Positions 11,601 to 21,368 of a stretch of 64,000 nucleotides of DNA are shown piece after piece. How positions within the stretch are numbered: the first letter of the stretch is position 1; each line of letters begins with the position of its first letter. A model generated the notes under the pieces. It was not told the origin of the DNA. It saw only the letters and a program-made list of their open reading frames with translations, and made no database searches. The position numbers and the translations under genes are program-made. The DNA comes from Ptychodera flava (lineage: Eukaryota > Hemichordata > Enteropneusta > Ptychoderidae): NCBI RefSeq assembly GCF_041260155.1, contig NC_091933.1, forward strand, positions 22,122,599 through 22,186,598, written 5' to 3'.

Positions 11601-14600
11601 TTTGAAGGGTACAGCAAAATCTCAGTATTCCTGACTTGCGTGCATTTTTGTTGAATCTATCGTCTTTTAAGTCATCTGCTGAGCTTTTTATAGAATATAA
11701 TGTAAGTTGTTAGGTATCATTGGTAAGATTATTTACTAGTCTTTAAAGAGACATATTGTAACATGCAATATCTTGTACAGATTTTTATGAAATATGACCA
11801 AAACTTACCCCATACCCCAAAATTTACATCGAAAGCTACTGTCATAGCTAATGTCAAATTCAAGCAATTTTTTACGCAGACATAAAAAAATTAGGCAATT
11901 TTTTGTATGAAATCTGTTTTATTTTGTACTTGGCCATATCAGAAATATGAAATGAACTTTTAACAGAAAAAATATTGGGATTCTATAGCTGTAACAGCTG
12001 TATTTGAAGGGTACAGCAAAATCTCAGTATTCCTTATTTGCATGCGTTTTTGTTAAATCTGTCATCTTATAAGTCGTCTAATGAGCTTGTTATTGATTAT
12101 AACCGGGTTTTTTTTAGTATCATTGAACAGGTAATTAAATAATCTTTACAATGACATATTGTAACACGCAATATCTTGTATAGTTTTCATGGAATATGAC
12201 CAAAACGTACCCCATACCCCAAGGTTTATATTGAAAGTACTGTCATAGATGACGTGATCAAATTCCGTGAATTTTAGCTAGACATGATAAAAATATATCT
12301 GTTTCGGTATTAAATCTGTTGTATATGGTACTGGGTCATGTCAAAAATGTGAAATAGACTTTTAACAAAATATTTAGACTGTATAGTTGTAACAGCCATA
12401 TTTTGAAGGGAAATGCAAAATCGCAGTACCGCAAACTGGCACCTTTTTGTTAAATTCTTCTTCTTGTAAGTCATCTGCTGAACTTATTTTGTGACACAAC
12501 CTGGCTTGTGAGGTATCATTAGTAGGGAAATTTATTATTCTTTAAGATTACATATTGTAATATACAATGTCATTCATAGTTTTCCTAGAATATGGTCAAA
12601 CTTTACCCCATACCAAAAAGTTCAAATCGCAAATAACAGCTTACCTTAAATTCTACCATTTTTTGCTGCACATAATACAAAAGGCAATTCTTGTTTAAAA
12701 TCTGATTTATTTGTTACAAAAGCATGTCACAAGTATAAAATTAACTTTTAACGGGAAGATGATACAATTTAGTAGCCATTTGGATCATTTTGGAGGGGGA
12801 ACCCATATATTGCAAATGTATGTGTTTCGGCAAATTTGCCCTGATACCTGGGTACCCTTCCAAATATGATCAAAAAGGCTACAAAATCATATTATGTTCC
12901 TGTTAGAAGTTAATTCATATTTGTAACATACTTTTTTAACAAAAAAACTTATTTCATGGATTGCATACAAGCATTGCCTTTGGTATATAAAGTTAATAAA
13001 TTGTAAAAAATGGTAGCGTTTCAGGTTTGCAGTAATTTGCTGTGTAAACCTTGGGGTATGGGGTAAGCTTTGGTCCTATTTCATGAAACCTAAACAAGAC
13101 ATTGCATATTACAATATGTCATTTAAAAGACTAGTAAATTACCTTTCTATTGATACATAACAAGCCAGGTTATGTCAAAAATCAAGCTCAGCAGATGACT
13201 TTTAAGAAGACAGATTTAACAAAAAAGCAAGCGAGTTGGCAATACTGTGATTTTGCGAGACCCTTCAAAATATGACTGTTACAGCTGTAGAGTTCCAATA
13301 TATTTTCTGTTAAAAGTCTATTTCATATTTCTGACATTCACCCGTACCAAATAAAAAGATTTCATATAAAGCATTGCCTTATTTGTTATGTCTAACTAGA
13401 AAAGTGGTAGAATTTGACGATAGCTACGAAAGTAATTTTCGATATAAACTTTGTGGTATGGGGTAAGTTTTCGTCATATTTTATGAAAACTATATAAGAT
13501 ATGGCATATAACAATATGTCATTTTAAAGATTAGTAAATTATCTTTTCAATGGTACCAAATAAACATGTTTATGTATTAAAATAAGCGCAACAGATGACC
13601 TACAATGGGACAAAGTTAACAAAACACATATGAGTCTGCACTGCAGTGATTTAGCAGTACTCCACAGAATATGCCTGTTACAGCAATAGAATCCCAATAT
13701 TCTTTCTGTTAAAAGTCTATTTCATATTTCTGACATGTCCCTGTACCAAATAAAACAGATTTAATAGCAAAAACGGCCAGATTTTATATGTCTAGGTAAA
13801 AAAATGGTAGAATTTGGTTTTAGCTATGACTGAAATTTTCAATGTAAACTTTGGGGTATGGGGTAAGTTTTGGTTATATATCATGAAAACTATACAAGAT
13901 ATTGCATGTTACAATATGTCATTCTAAAGATTAGTGAATTATCTTTCTAATGATACCTGACAAGCCAGGTTATATTACAAAACAAGCTCAGTAGATAACT
14001 TATAATAAGACAATTTTAACAAAATGCATGCAAATCTGCTATACTGTGATTTTGCGGTACCCTTAAAATATGACTATTACAGCTGTATATTCCTAATATT
14101 TTTTCTGTTAAAAGTCTATTTCATAATTCTGACATGTCCCTGTACCAAATAAAATAGATTTAATAGCAAAAACGGCCAGATTTTTGGTGTCAAGCTAAAA
14201 CAATTGTAGAATTTGGTTTTAGCTATGACTGAAATTTTCAATGTAAACTTTGGGGTATGGGGTAAGTTTTGGTTATATATCATGAAAAATATATAACATA
14301 TTGCATGTCACAATATGTCATTCTAAAGATTATTGAATTATCTTTCTAATGATATCTAACAAGCCAGGTTATATTCAAAAACAAGCTCAGCAGATAACTT
14401 ATAAAAAGACAGATTTAACAAAAGTGCATGCAAATCTGCAACACTATTATTTTGCGGTACCCTTCAAAATATGACTGTTACAGATGTAGATTCCCAATAT
14501 GTTTCTGTAAAAGTCTATTTCATATTTCTGACATGTCCCTGTATCAAATAAAACAGATTTCAGACAAAGCATTGCATTTTTTATTATGCCTAGCTAAAAA

Positions 14601-17600
14601 ATTGGTAGAATTTGAGATTTTCTGTAATTTGTAATGTTAAATTTTGGGGTAAGGGGTAAGTTTTGATTATATTTGACAAAAACTGTAGAAGATATTGCAT
14701 AATGCAATATGTCATCTTAAAGAGAAATAAATTCCCTTTCTAATGATACCAAACAAGTGAGGTTATGTTCAAAAATGAGCTCAGCACATGACTTACAAGA
14801 AGACAGATTTGACGAAATGCATTTGGCTTGGAAAATCGTGATTTTGCGGTACCCTTCAAAACATGACCATAACAGCTATTGCGTCCCTATATTTTTTCTG
14901 TTAAAATTCCATTTCGTATTCTAGGGATCCAAGGGTTCTGAAAAATACAGGTTTGTTATCCTGTGGGGGGGATGCACGTAGACCCCCTCTAGCCCACGGA
15001 CTAGTGGGGAGGTAATTTTAACAGTCGACAATCCCTGGCTGCACCACTCTTGAGGGTATGGGGGGGTAGGGGCACAGGTGCGTGGAGTTGCCGTGTAGTA
15101 TACTATACGGCAACTCCACGGACCTGAGGACAGGGGTTGCAGTGGTTGTCATGATTGTCGACAAAGTCCTGGAAAATCACATACTCTTTCTTGAGAATAT
15201 TCAAAACCGGGCATAATATGTACTATCCTTACTACATATTTTTGTTGACATATGGAACTCTCTACCCGACTTTGTAGAGCGCTACAAAAATGTTACTATA
15301 GCTTCCAAGAGTAATATTGATCTTCCATACCGTCAACGAGATTTGACATTGGATGTTGGAAGATATCCAATCCCAATTGAACTGAAATGCTATACCACTG
15401 TAGGTTTTGCCCTACCATGTGACCTGTGATATGACAATATACACCTATTTACTGGCCATGAAGGTAATGGTATATTTTTGTCACCCTAAGACCTGAGAGT
15501 CGCCCAAAAGTACGAGGCAGTGTAGCCCTAGGGAAACAGACTGTTCTGGGCGACTTTCAGATCAGAGGGAAAACAAATTATGATGTTTCCAAAATATAGC
15601 CTGCAGGCAATATGTGTTTTCTAACACACCTCATCCAGTTTTCACACCCAAAAGTGGAGAAGTTCCTGAGAAATGACTTGTCCCAGTCACAGATGACACT
15701 GTTATCTTCTTAATGCATTCTAAAATGTGCACGGGCACTGATGTGTAGACAGCATTTTCAAACTTCCCAAGTCAAAAATGTTTCTGAACTCTTAATTGGT
15801 CAACAGTTTTGGAAACTTGACTGGTAGCTTGCTCTTAGCATGTATCAGCATCAGAATGATGCATACCATGTGACCATAATTACATTAACAAATCATAACA
15901 GGGAGTTTGGACTGGGTGTGTTACCGTAGCTACTCAGACTTGCATTGATATCTACACATCAGATAACAATTTACCAGGATCATTTAACTGTGAAGAAATG
16001 CAATAACCACAGGGTTCCTCTTAGGCGACTATACTTCCACAAGAGGCTGGCTAACAATTTTTTCCCACTCTATTCCATAGGGAATGGTTGGAAAGGCTGC
16101 AGTGTGCGAAGGATGTCCCGGCAGAGAACTGTGCATGCAGTTAGGTAGGTGCATGCCCTCAGTATAGGCTTACATTAAAAAGTGTTCTGTCTGTGGCAAA
16201 TACACATATATTTATAAGCAGTAAACCCTAGAGATGGTATACCGTAAGATTGTGACCAGTTCATGACATATATGCGCGAGCTGGAACGAGTGCATATATG
16301 GAGTGACATGGTCCAAATCAAGTGGTATAACCATCACTTGGAGGTGGTTTATTGCCATTATACAAAAACAGTATATTGAAATTTTGGTTTTGTACCATCA
16401 ATATAGAGGTATGAAATTGATATAATTAAGCAAGTATGTACCCATTCTGGACCATAATGGATGAAAGCAAATGGATAAGGTGAAGCCAAGTATATTATTA
16501 TGTATCATTCATTATGGGTCGGAAGGTGGTAAATCATTGCTATTATTTCATTGTTTTGGCAGTACTAGTGAATTATAGTTCAGGTGTGTGTGATGTTTCA
16601 TAGAACGATATGAACACATTTGATTAACATACAAATCTCTATTAAAGAGTAAGGTATTTTTGACTGATTTTAAAGCATCATTGTGACAAAAATATTTTCA
16701 ATTAGCAAAAATGTGAGCAATTCCAAGTTTTGTCTTGACAAGGGTAATTTTGTCTTGGCTTGACAAGGGTAATTTTGTCATAGCCTGTACTAGTTGGAGG
16801 TGTTTCTACCTATAACTACTGATCAGTATTGTTTTCAGGAAAGAACTAAGTAATACTTCACAAATGCTGATATGATTTCTATGAATACAACTGTTGCAGG
16901 TTTTCAGTTTTCTCCAAGAAGCAATCCTAGCAAATGCAATGCTTGGTCTCCAAGCTTTTTCAACTCCATTGTTATTTCAACCTCTGAGACAATATCTTAT
17001 CTGTGGGACATCTAAACCCTGTTCCCAATAATGCATGAAAACGTGAATTAAAAAACAAAAGTTTATTAAAGTTCACCTTTGGTGGCAGCAGCATGCAGGC
17101 TAATGAAAGTTTCTTCATTTGCAGGTAACAAGGATCCTGATCAAGAGGTCATTGATGTCCGTATGAAAGTCATCAAACATAAAATATTGATACTGTCCGG
17201 CAAAGGAGGTAAAATCGCTTAAACTTACATCAATCATGAGAAGAAATCAATACGAATGTCGTCAACTGAAGATCTAATGAAAGATCAAAGCCCTACAGCT
17301 CATTTTGCTATTTTTGTAAGGGCATATATTAGCCAATTTTCTTGGAGAGCTTGTATTAAAATTGAAACATCTTTCAAAACACAAGTTTCCTAAGTGCCCA
17401 CCTTTATGTTGACTCTTTTGCAGGTGTTGGAAAATCCAGCGTAGCTGCTACATTAACAATGGCACTAGCCAAGTTATCCAAAAAGGTACGGAAAAGGATT
17501 GACAATTCTCAAAGTTTTACTTGGATTTCATTCATGTTTGTTGGCACCGTTAATCTATTTAGCTCAGTATATGTTGGGAGATTGTGCAGTAGCTTTAAAT

Positions 17601-20600
17601 CAACAATATTTTCATGACAACTTATTTTTCAAGGATAATAGCTTATCGTATTGTTATTTTAAAGAGAATGTTGTACCACCACTAACTAGGCTTTTAATGC
17701 TGAGACAATGCAGGCATAAGGAATATAACCAAGAAATTCCGTGCATACCATTTTATAATTCCAACTCAAGTATTTTTCTGTCATGAAACTATGAAGAATT
17801 TGATAAGTAGTTAGTCCTCCATGGGTTTTGTCAGAGTAATATTTATCCAGTAAAATTTTGGTTTGTCTTCCAGGTTGGTCTGGTAGATCTGGACATCTGT
17901 GGGCCTAGTACTCCAAAGCTGATGAATGTTGAGGGGATGTCAGTGATAAATTCCCAGTGGGGGTGGAAACCATTGATGTAAGTGCAAGTATCCCATTCAA
18001 ATAAGTTTCTTTAAGTTGACCGTAATTTTAGTACATAGAAACATTATGTCCATTGAAATCAGAGTAAAGCGCATTTTTCAAAGTTTTGTCTTTACAGGAT
18101 ATACAGAGCTACACAAATTATAGTACGATTGTCATGAAGATCTAGAGATGTTGTTTAATGACATAATCTTGCATTCATTGGACCTGACACAAGTCATCAT
18201 TTTGCCAAACCTTTCCATGAATCATTGCCTTTTCTCTAATTCTTTTTCTGCTGTGCATTAAAGCCTTGCCTAGTTACATATAAATCTTGGTTCATGCATA
18301 ATATTTTACGTCAGCCACTTTTTTTTTTTCACTCAGTTCACCGCATGATTCAATCAAAGTGATGTCTGTAGGATCTCTTCTTCAACACACAGACAGTGCA
18401 GTGGTGTGGAGAGGACCCAGAAAGACTCAAATCATCAAAAGGTTTCTCAAAGACACTCTGTGGGGGAAACTAGACTTCATAGTCTTTGGTAAAATAATAC
18501 ATTTATGATTTACATCGTAAAATGCATTCCCAGACCATTAAACATTAATTATATTACCATGCCCTGTCCATGGCATTTTAATTGGTCAAGCTGAACCACG
18601 TGACCGACCTCAAATATGCAACAATGGTTTGTTCATGTGCCCGTGAATATGAATGATATCGTAAACATCATAACATTTCAGCTAATTTAAAAATGTAAAT
18701 TGTAATTTGTACAAAGATGATAATCAATCACAAAATTAAATGGAACACTTGTGGGCTAAGTTATATACTTTTTTGAAAAAATCTCTGGATTTGCAAAATT
18801 TTTACAACACACGCACTTCTCACTGACAAATTCTGGGGCCCTGTTGTTGTTCGCGTGAGAAATTTCATAAATTTTGATGGTTTTTGGGGTTCGTTTATAA
18901 TATAATGGAAATAACAGACTCTGCGCTGACCATTAACCTTTATTTATGGGGGCGGGTGAGAGGAAAGCCAAAATTAACGGGCTCGGCAAGCCTCACCCGT
19001 TAAGTTTTGGTTTCCTCTCGCCCTTGCCCATAAATAAACGTTAATGGTCAGCGCGTCGTCCGTTATTTCTATAACATACCAGTATGATAAGTAGTGTATA
19101 TGGTAAATCAAACTTGATATTAATATGTTATGGATAACAAACGTATGCACTGAAGAACAATATATATATTGTTAAATAATTGGCCTGATCCAGTTTCAAA
19201 CCCTCTTTTAAACGTTCATCAGCATTGCCTTTTTGAAATTTATTTCTAAAATCACACTAAAAATGAGAGAATATTCATAACTCTGTGAATGCAACTCTCC
19301 TGAGATAACCGTAATTGCGAAATAAAAACAGTGTTTGCAGCAGGTGCTCATCTGCAACATAGCGTACAAATCTCTATATTTCACCAGCTTTGATAACATT
19401 GGTGTTCTGCTCTGTGAAAATGAACTGCTACTCAGTAACGCTTTTCATGTACTTGCAGACACTCCGCCTGGTACGAGTGACGAACATCTAACCGTCATCA
19501 ACGTACTGAAGAACAGCCAGCCCGATGGGGCGGTCATCGTAAGCACACCGCAGGCACTCTCTCTGGGAACAATCAGGAAAGAAATCACTTTCTGCCGGAA
19601 AATGGGAATCAAACATCCTGGGTATTGTGGAGAACATGTCAGGCTTTGTGTGTCCCTGCTGTGAGGTACATGTTGAAAGTTATTATTGGCATGTCCTGTC
19701 ATGACTGTGTATGCAGAATGTCCCGGAAATTTTGTGATATTCAAAAGCATAGCTGAGTTATCTTAAAGAGTTTTCTATACCATCAACCCAGTGTGCCCTC
19801 CAAGCTATGTGTGACAGTTTCTCTCATGCAAGAAAATTGACATAATAAAACTGATCCAGAGTAATTTCAGGAAATTCCCAAATTCACTTATGAAGAGTTC
19901 CTGTGTCAGAGGGCAAGTTGATGATATCAAACATTTACATGTGCTTTACATATGGCCCATGGTAACTTAGCAATAAGACCAAAGTCTTCAAACCAGTGAA
20001 AGTGTGGTTACAATAATATTTAGGCTTCCATTGTGGATTTGATGAACAGTTGTTAAGAATTTTGCCATAGTTATGTCACAGCCGACTTGAAAACAAGTAG
20101 AATGCTGTTGTGTAATTGAATACATGTAGTATAAGTCTGAGGAACAGTAATATTTGCTGCTATGGCATTAATTAAACATTGTCTGATACCATTTTAAGAA
20201 CTTTAGACACTGCCACTGCAGGGTTTTACTGTAATGAAATTCTTTTCTTTTCCAGGAACAAACTGATCTTTTTTCCAGTGGCGGTGCTGAAAGTTTAGCC
20301 TCGGAGTACGGTCTGGCATTCCTTGGCAGAATACCCATTGATCAAGTGAGTAATAATACCAGGATTGGCCTCGCTTTGAACTTGAGTTTTCCCCTTTGCA
20401 GGCATTTCTCACACACAGCATAAAGTCTGAATGTACACACCTGCTTCCCCATGTGTTGATGGCAGAATGATGTTATCCCAAATTCTAGTTTCACCACTTT
20501 GGTTTCAATGGTCATGACCATTAATTAATTCTCACGAGTTTCATTTATCGTGTCTAAAACCAGGGTTGAATATATGCATGGTCACCCACCCACCCATTCA

Positions 20601-21368
20601 TTATCTTTCAACATGTCCAACAGTATAAATAGTATTTTGTATCAAACAAAATTCATGAAAAATGGCCGACTTTGTCCCTTTAACCCTTTCAACCCCAGTT
20701 GCCTGTATACAGGTCCAACTTTACAATAGAAAACAATGGATTTGGGACAAACCATGGTGTGAAAGGGTTAATGAACCTGTACATCACAGTGGAGTTGGAA
20801 AATTGGCACATCTGAAGAACACTGGGCCCGATTTGCATAATATAAACAATGTAGTTTTCTGAAGGGTCGCTCCATAGCTTTGTAATACAGGGAGCTGGAC
20901 CACCTGGGACTATATGTTCATTTGTTTAATTGCGTAGTGTTGACAGTCTTGTGCAGGTCTACAAGAAAATTGATGGATTTTGTGTGAAGATTGAGTAAGA
21001 GAAAAATCCCTGCAGATGTATTCATAACAGATAGTAAATTGAATTGCAAACCATAAAGGTATTGGGGCCCTGTGCTTTTAGTTTGTAATGACAATACCAA
21101 TTTTGGAAGCAATTCTTTGATATAATTGTTTGATACAATTGTTTGTTCATGATATTCAAATTCTGTTGTTATAAGCCTTTTCAGGATTCAACACAGTATC
21201 TTTACATTCAGAGTACAATATTTTTATACTTGATTTCTGTTTCACTGACAGAGACTGACAGAGTGCTGTGAGCGGGGACAGAGCATATTCACTCAGTATC
21301 CAGATTCAGCCACTGGCAGAGCTCTGCTGGATGTGGCCAACTCTGTCATTGAGGCAGTGGAAAGGTGA
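8582..21368 (+). CDS. NUBP1: NUBP1 (NBP35-type cytosolic Fe-S cluster assembly ATPase), nine exons
   Basis: Exons 8582-8638, 16081-16144, 17125-17208, 17424-17485, 17874-17977, 18337-18488, 19459-19665, 20256-20345 and 21252-21368 join with consistent phases to about 311 aa (human NUBP1 320). NUBP1 with NUBP2 forms the scaffold that builds [4Fe-4S] clusters in the cytosol and passes them to apoproteins. Seen: N-terminal cysteines 15, 28, 31 and 37 (ending [10 protein letters not shown]); deviant Walker A GKGGVGKSS (about 66-74); [14 protein letters not shown]; the switch motif [16 protein letters not shown]; and a CPCC site (239-242) replacing the usual CPxC. The N-terminal Cys cluster separates NUBP1 from NUBP2. 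Odd points: the first Cys spacing is X12 rather than X13 if exon 1 is right, intron 1 is 7.4 kb because of a repeat element, and exon 7 carries one extra base (C at 19614) that breaks the frame. All else looks functional, so an assembly error or allele is as likely as a decayed gene. Confidence 0.85.
8664..15001. mobile_element. Foldback element, 6.3 kb, with 400-bp tandem units in inverted arms
   Basis: Ends are GTCCGTGGGCTAGAGGGGGT at 8664 and its reverse complement ending at 15001, each bordered by TA (8662-8663 and 15002-15003). The outermost several hundred bases of both arms are nearly identical. Inside, units recur at close to exactly 400 bp. A landmark like gacatgtcagaaatatgaaa lies near 9127, 9527, 9928, 10328, 10727, 11127, 11527, 11927 and 12328, weakly near 12725. 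The inverted form lies near 12930, 13333, 13732, 14131 and 14531. The orientation switches near 12830, so the left arm has about ten units and the right about five. Each unit has CATATTG and CAATATG separated by 7 bases. ORFs are short and unconvincing. It is therefore non-autonomous. A TA target site would suit Tc1/mariner-like or similar transposases, but the family is unknown. Confidence 0.85.
15024..15162. repeat. Nested hairpin with near-perfect 40-bp palindrome
   Basis: GTCGACAATC at 15024-15033 is mirrored by GATTGTCGAC at 15153-15162. Inside, 15081-15120 is a 40-bp palindrome (arms CGTGGAGTTGCCGT and ACGGCAACTCCACG) with one mismatched pair. It lies 20 bp beyond the end of the foldback element, in NUBP1 intron 1. 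It could be a small MITE remnant. No target duplication was found. Confidence 0.6.
16081..16144 (+). CDS. NUBP1: NUBP1 exon 2: Cys cluster
   Basis: A ccatag acceptor and gtaggt donor bound this 64-nt exon. It encodes [21 protein letters not shown] plus one base, holding three of the four N-terminal cluster cysteines in the spacing CX2CX5C typical of NUBP1/NBP35. An overlapping longer ORF (15945-16148) is in another frame. Confidence 0.8.
17125..17208 (+). CDS. NUBP1: NUBP1 exon 3: start of P-loop domain
   Basis: A tttgcag acceptor and gtaaaa donor. It encodes [20 protein letters not shown] followed by ILILSGKGG, the first half of the deviant Walker A. It closes one split codon at its start and leaves one base over at its end. 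Confidence 0.9.
17424..17485 (+). CDS. NUBP1: NUBP1 exon 4: Walker A completion
   Basis: A ttttgcag acceptor and gtacgg donor. It completes GKGGVGKSS and encodes [15 protein letters not shown]. It ends in phase 0. Confidence 0.9.
17874..17977 (+). CDS. NUBP1: NUBP1 exon 5
   Basis: A cttccag acceptor and gtaagt donor. It encodes [20 protein letters not shown] and the segment to QWGWKPL, matching the NUBP family DxDICGPS block after Walker A. Two bases are left over for exon 6. Confidence 0.9.
18337..18488 (+). CDS. NUBP1: NUBP1 exon 6
   Basis: An actcag acceptor after a polypyrimidine run, and a gtaaaa donor. It encodes [28 protein letters not shown] and the strand LDFIVF before the switch Asp. 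The MSVGxLL and WRGPRK blocks are typical of the family. Confidence 0.9.
18901..19076. repeat. Hairpin element in NUBP1 intron 6
   Basis: Two imperfect arms fold on each other. GAAATAAC (18908) pairs with GTTATTTC (19062). CTGACCATTAAC pairs with GTTAATGGTCAG. GAGAGGAAA...CCAAAATTAACGGG pairs with CCCGTTAAGTTTTGG...TTTCCTCTC across a loop of about 14 bases. It is non-coding and resembles a foldback MITE. A target duplication is not clear (TATAAT-like on both sides). Confidence 0.75.
19459..19665 (+). CDS. NUBP1: NUBP1 exon 7, with a one-base frame break
   Basis: A cttgcag acceptor. It encodes [19 protein letters not shown] through [10 protein letters not shown], the nucleotide-switch block. 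At 19614 one surplus C shifts the frame. Without it the next residues are [17 protein letters not shown] up to the gtacat donor, matching the family and the phase of exon 8. As written, the frame stops at TGA 19662-19664. The exon is otherwise well conserved. Confidence 0.85.
20256..20345 (+). CDS. NUBP1: NUBP1 exon 8
   Basis: A ttccag acceptor and gtgagt donor, 30 codons in phase 0. It encodes [20 protein letters not shown] then [10 protein letters not shown], matching the GGAE...LLGRVPLD block of NUBP proteins. Confidence 0.9.
20680..20771. mobile_element. 84-bp TTAA mini-MITE, copy 1
   Basis: TTAA (20680-20683), CCCTTTCA, about 70 bp, TGAAAGGG, TTAA (20768-20771). The TTAA target and CCCTTT ends recall piggyBac-type elements, including the 5.57 kb one in this window. 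Related copies lie at 58627-58719 and about 38101-38213. It is too short to code. Confidence 0.65.
21252..21368 (+). CDS. NUBP1: NUBP1 exon 9 (last)
   Basis: A ctgacag acceptor. The frame runs from [10 protein letters not shown] to SVIEAVER and TGA at 21366-21368. It corresponds to the C-terminal helix region of NUBP1 (human KNCDKGQSFF...). Confidence 0.85.
   Translation, partial: RLTECCERGQSIFTQYPDSATGRALLDVANSVIEAVER

Noticed and set aside
15945-16148. 67-codon ORF over NUBP1 exon 2
   Set aside because: It is in the wrong frame; the real exon is 16081-16144 in the frame giving [10 protein letters not shown].
16735-16785. Tandem copy of ttgacaagggtaattttgtc
   Set aside because: A short local duplication of about 26 bp without further structure; not reported as an element.
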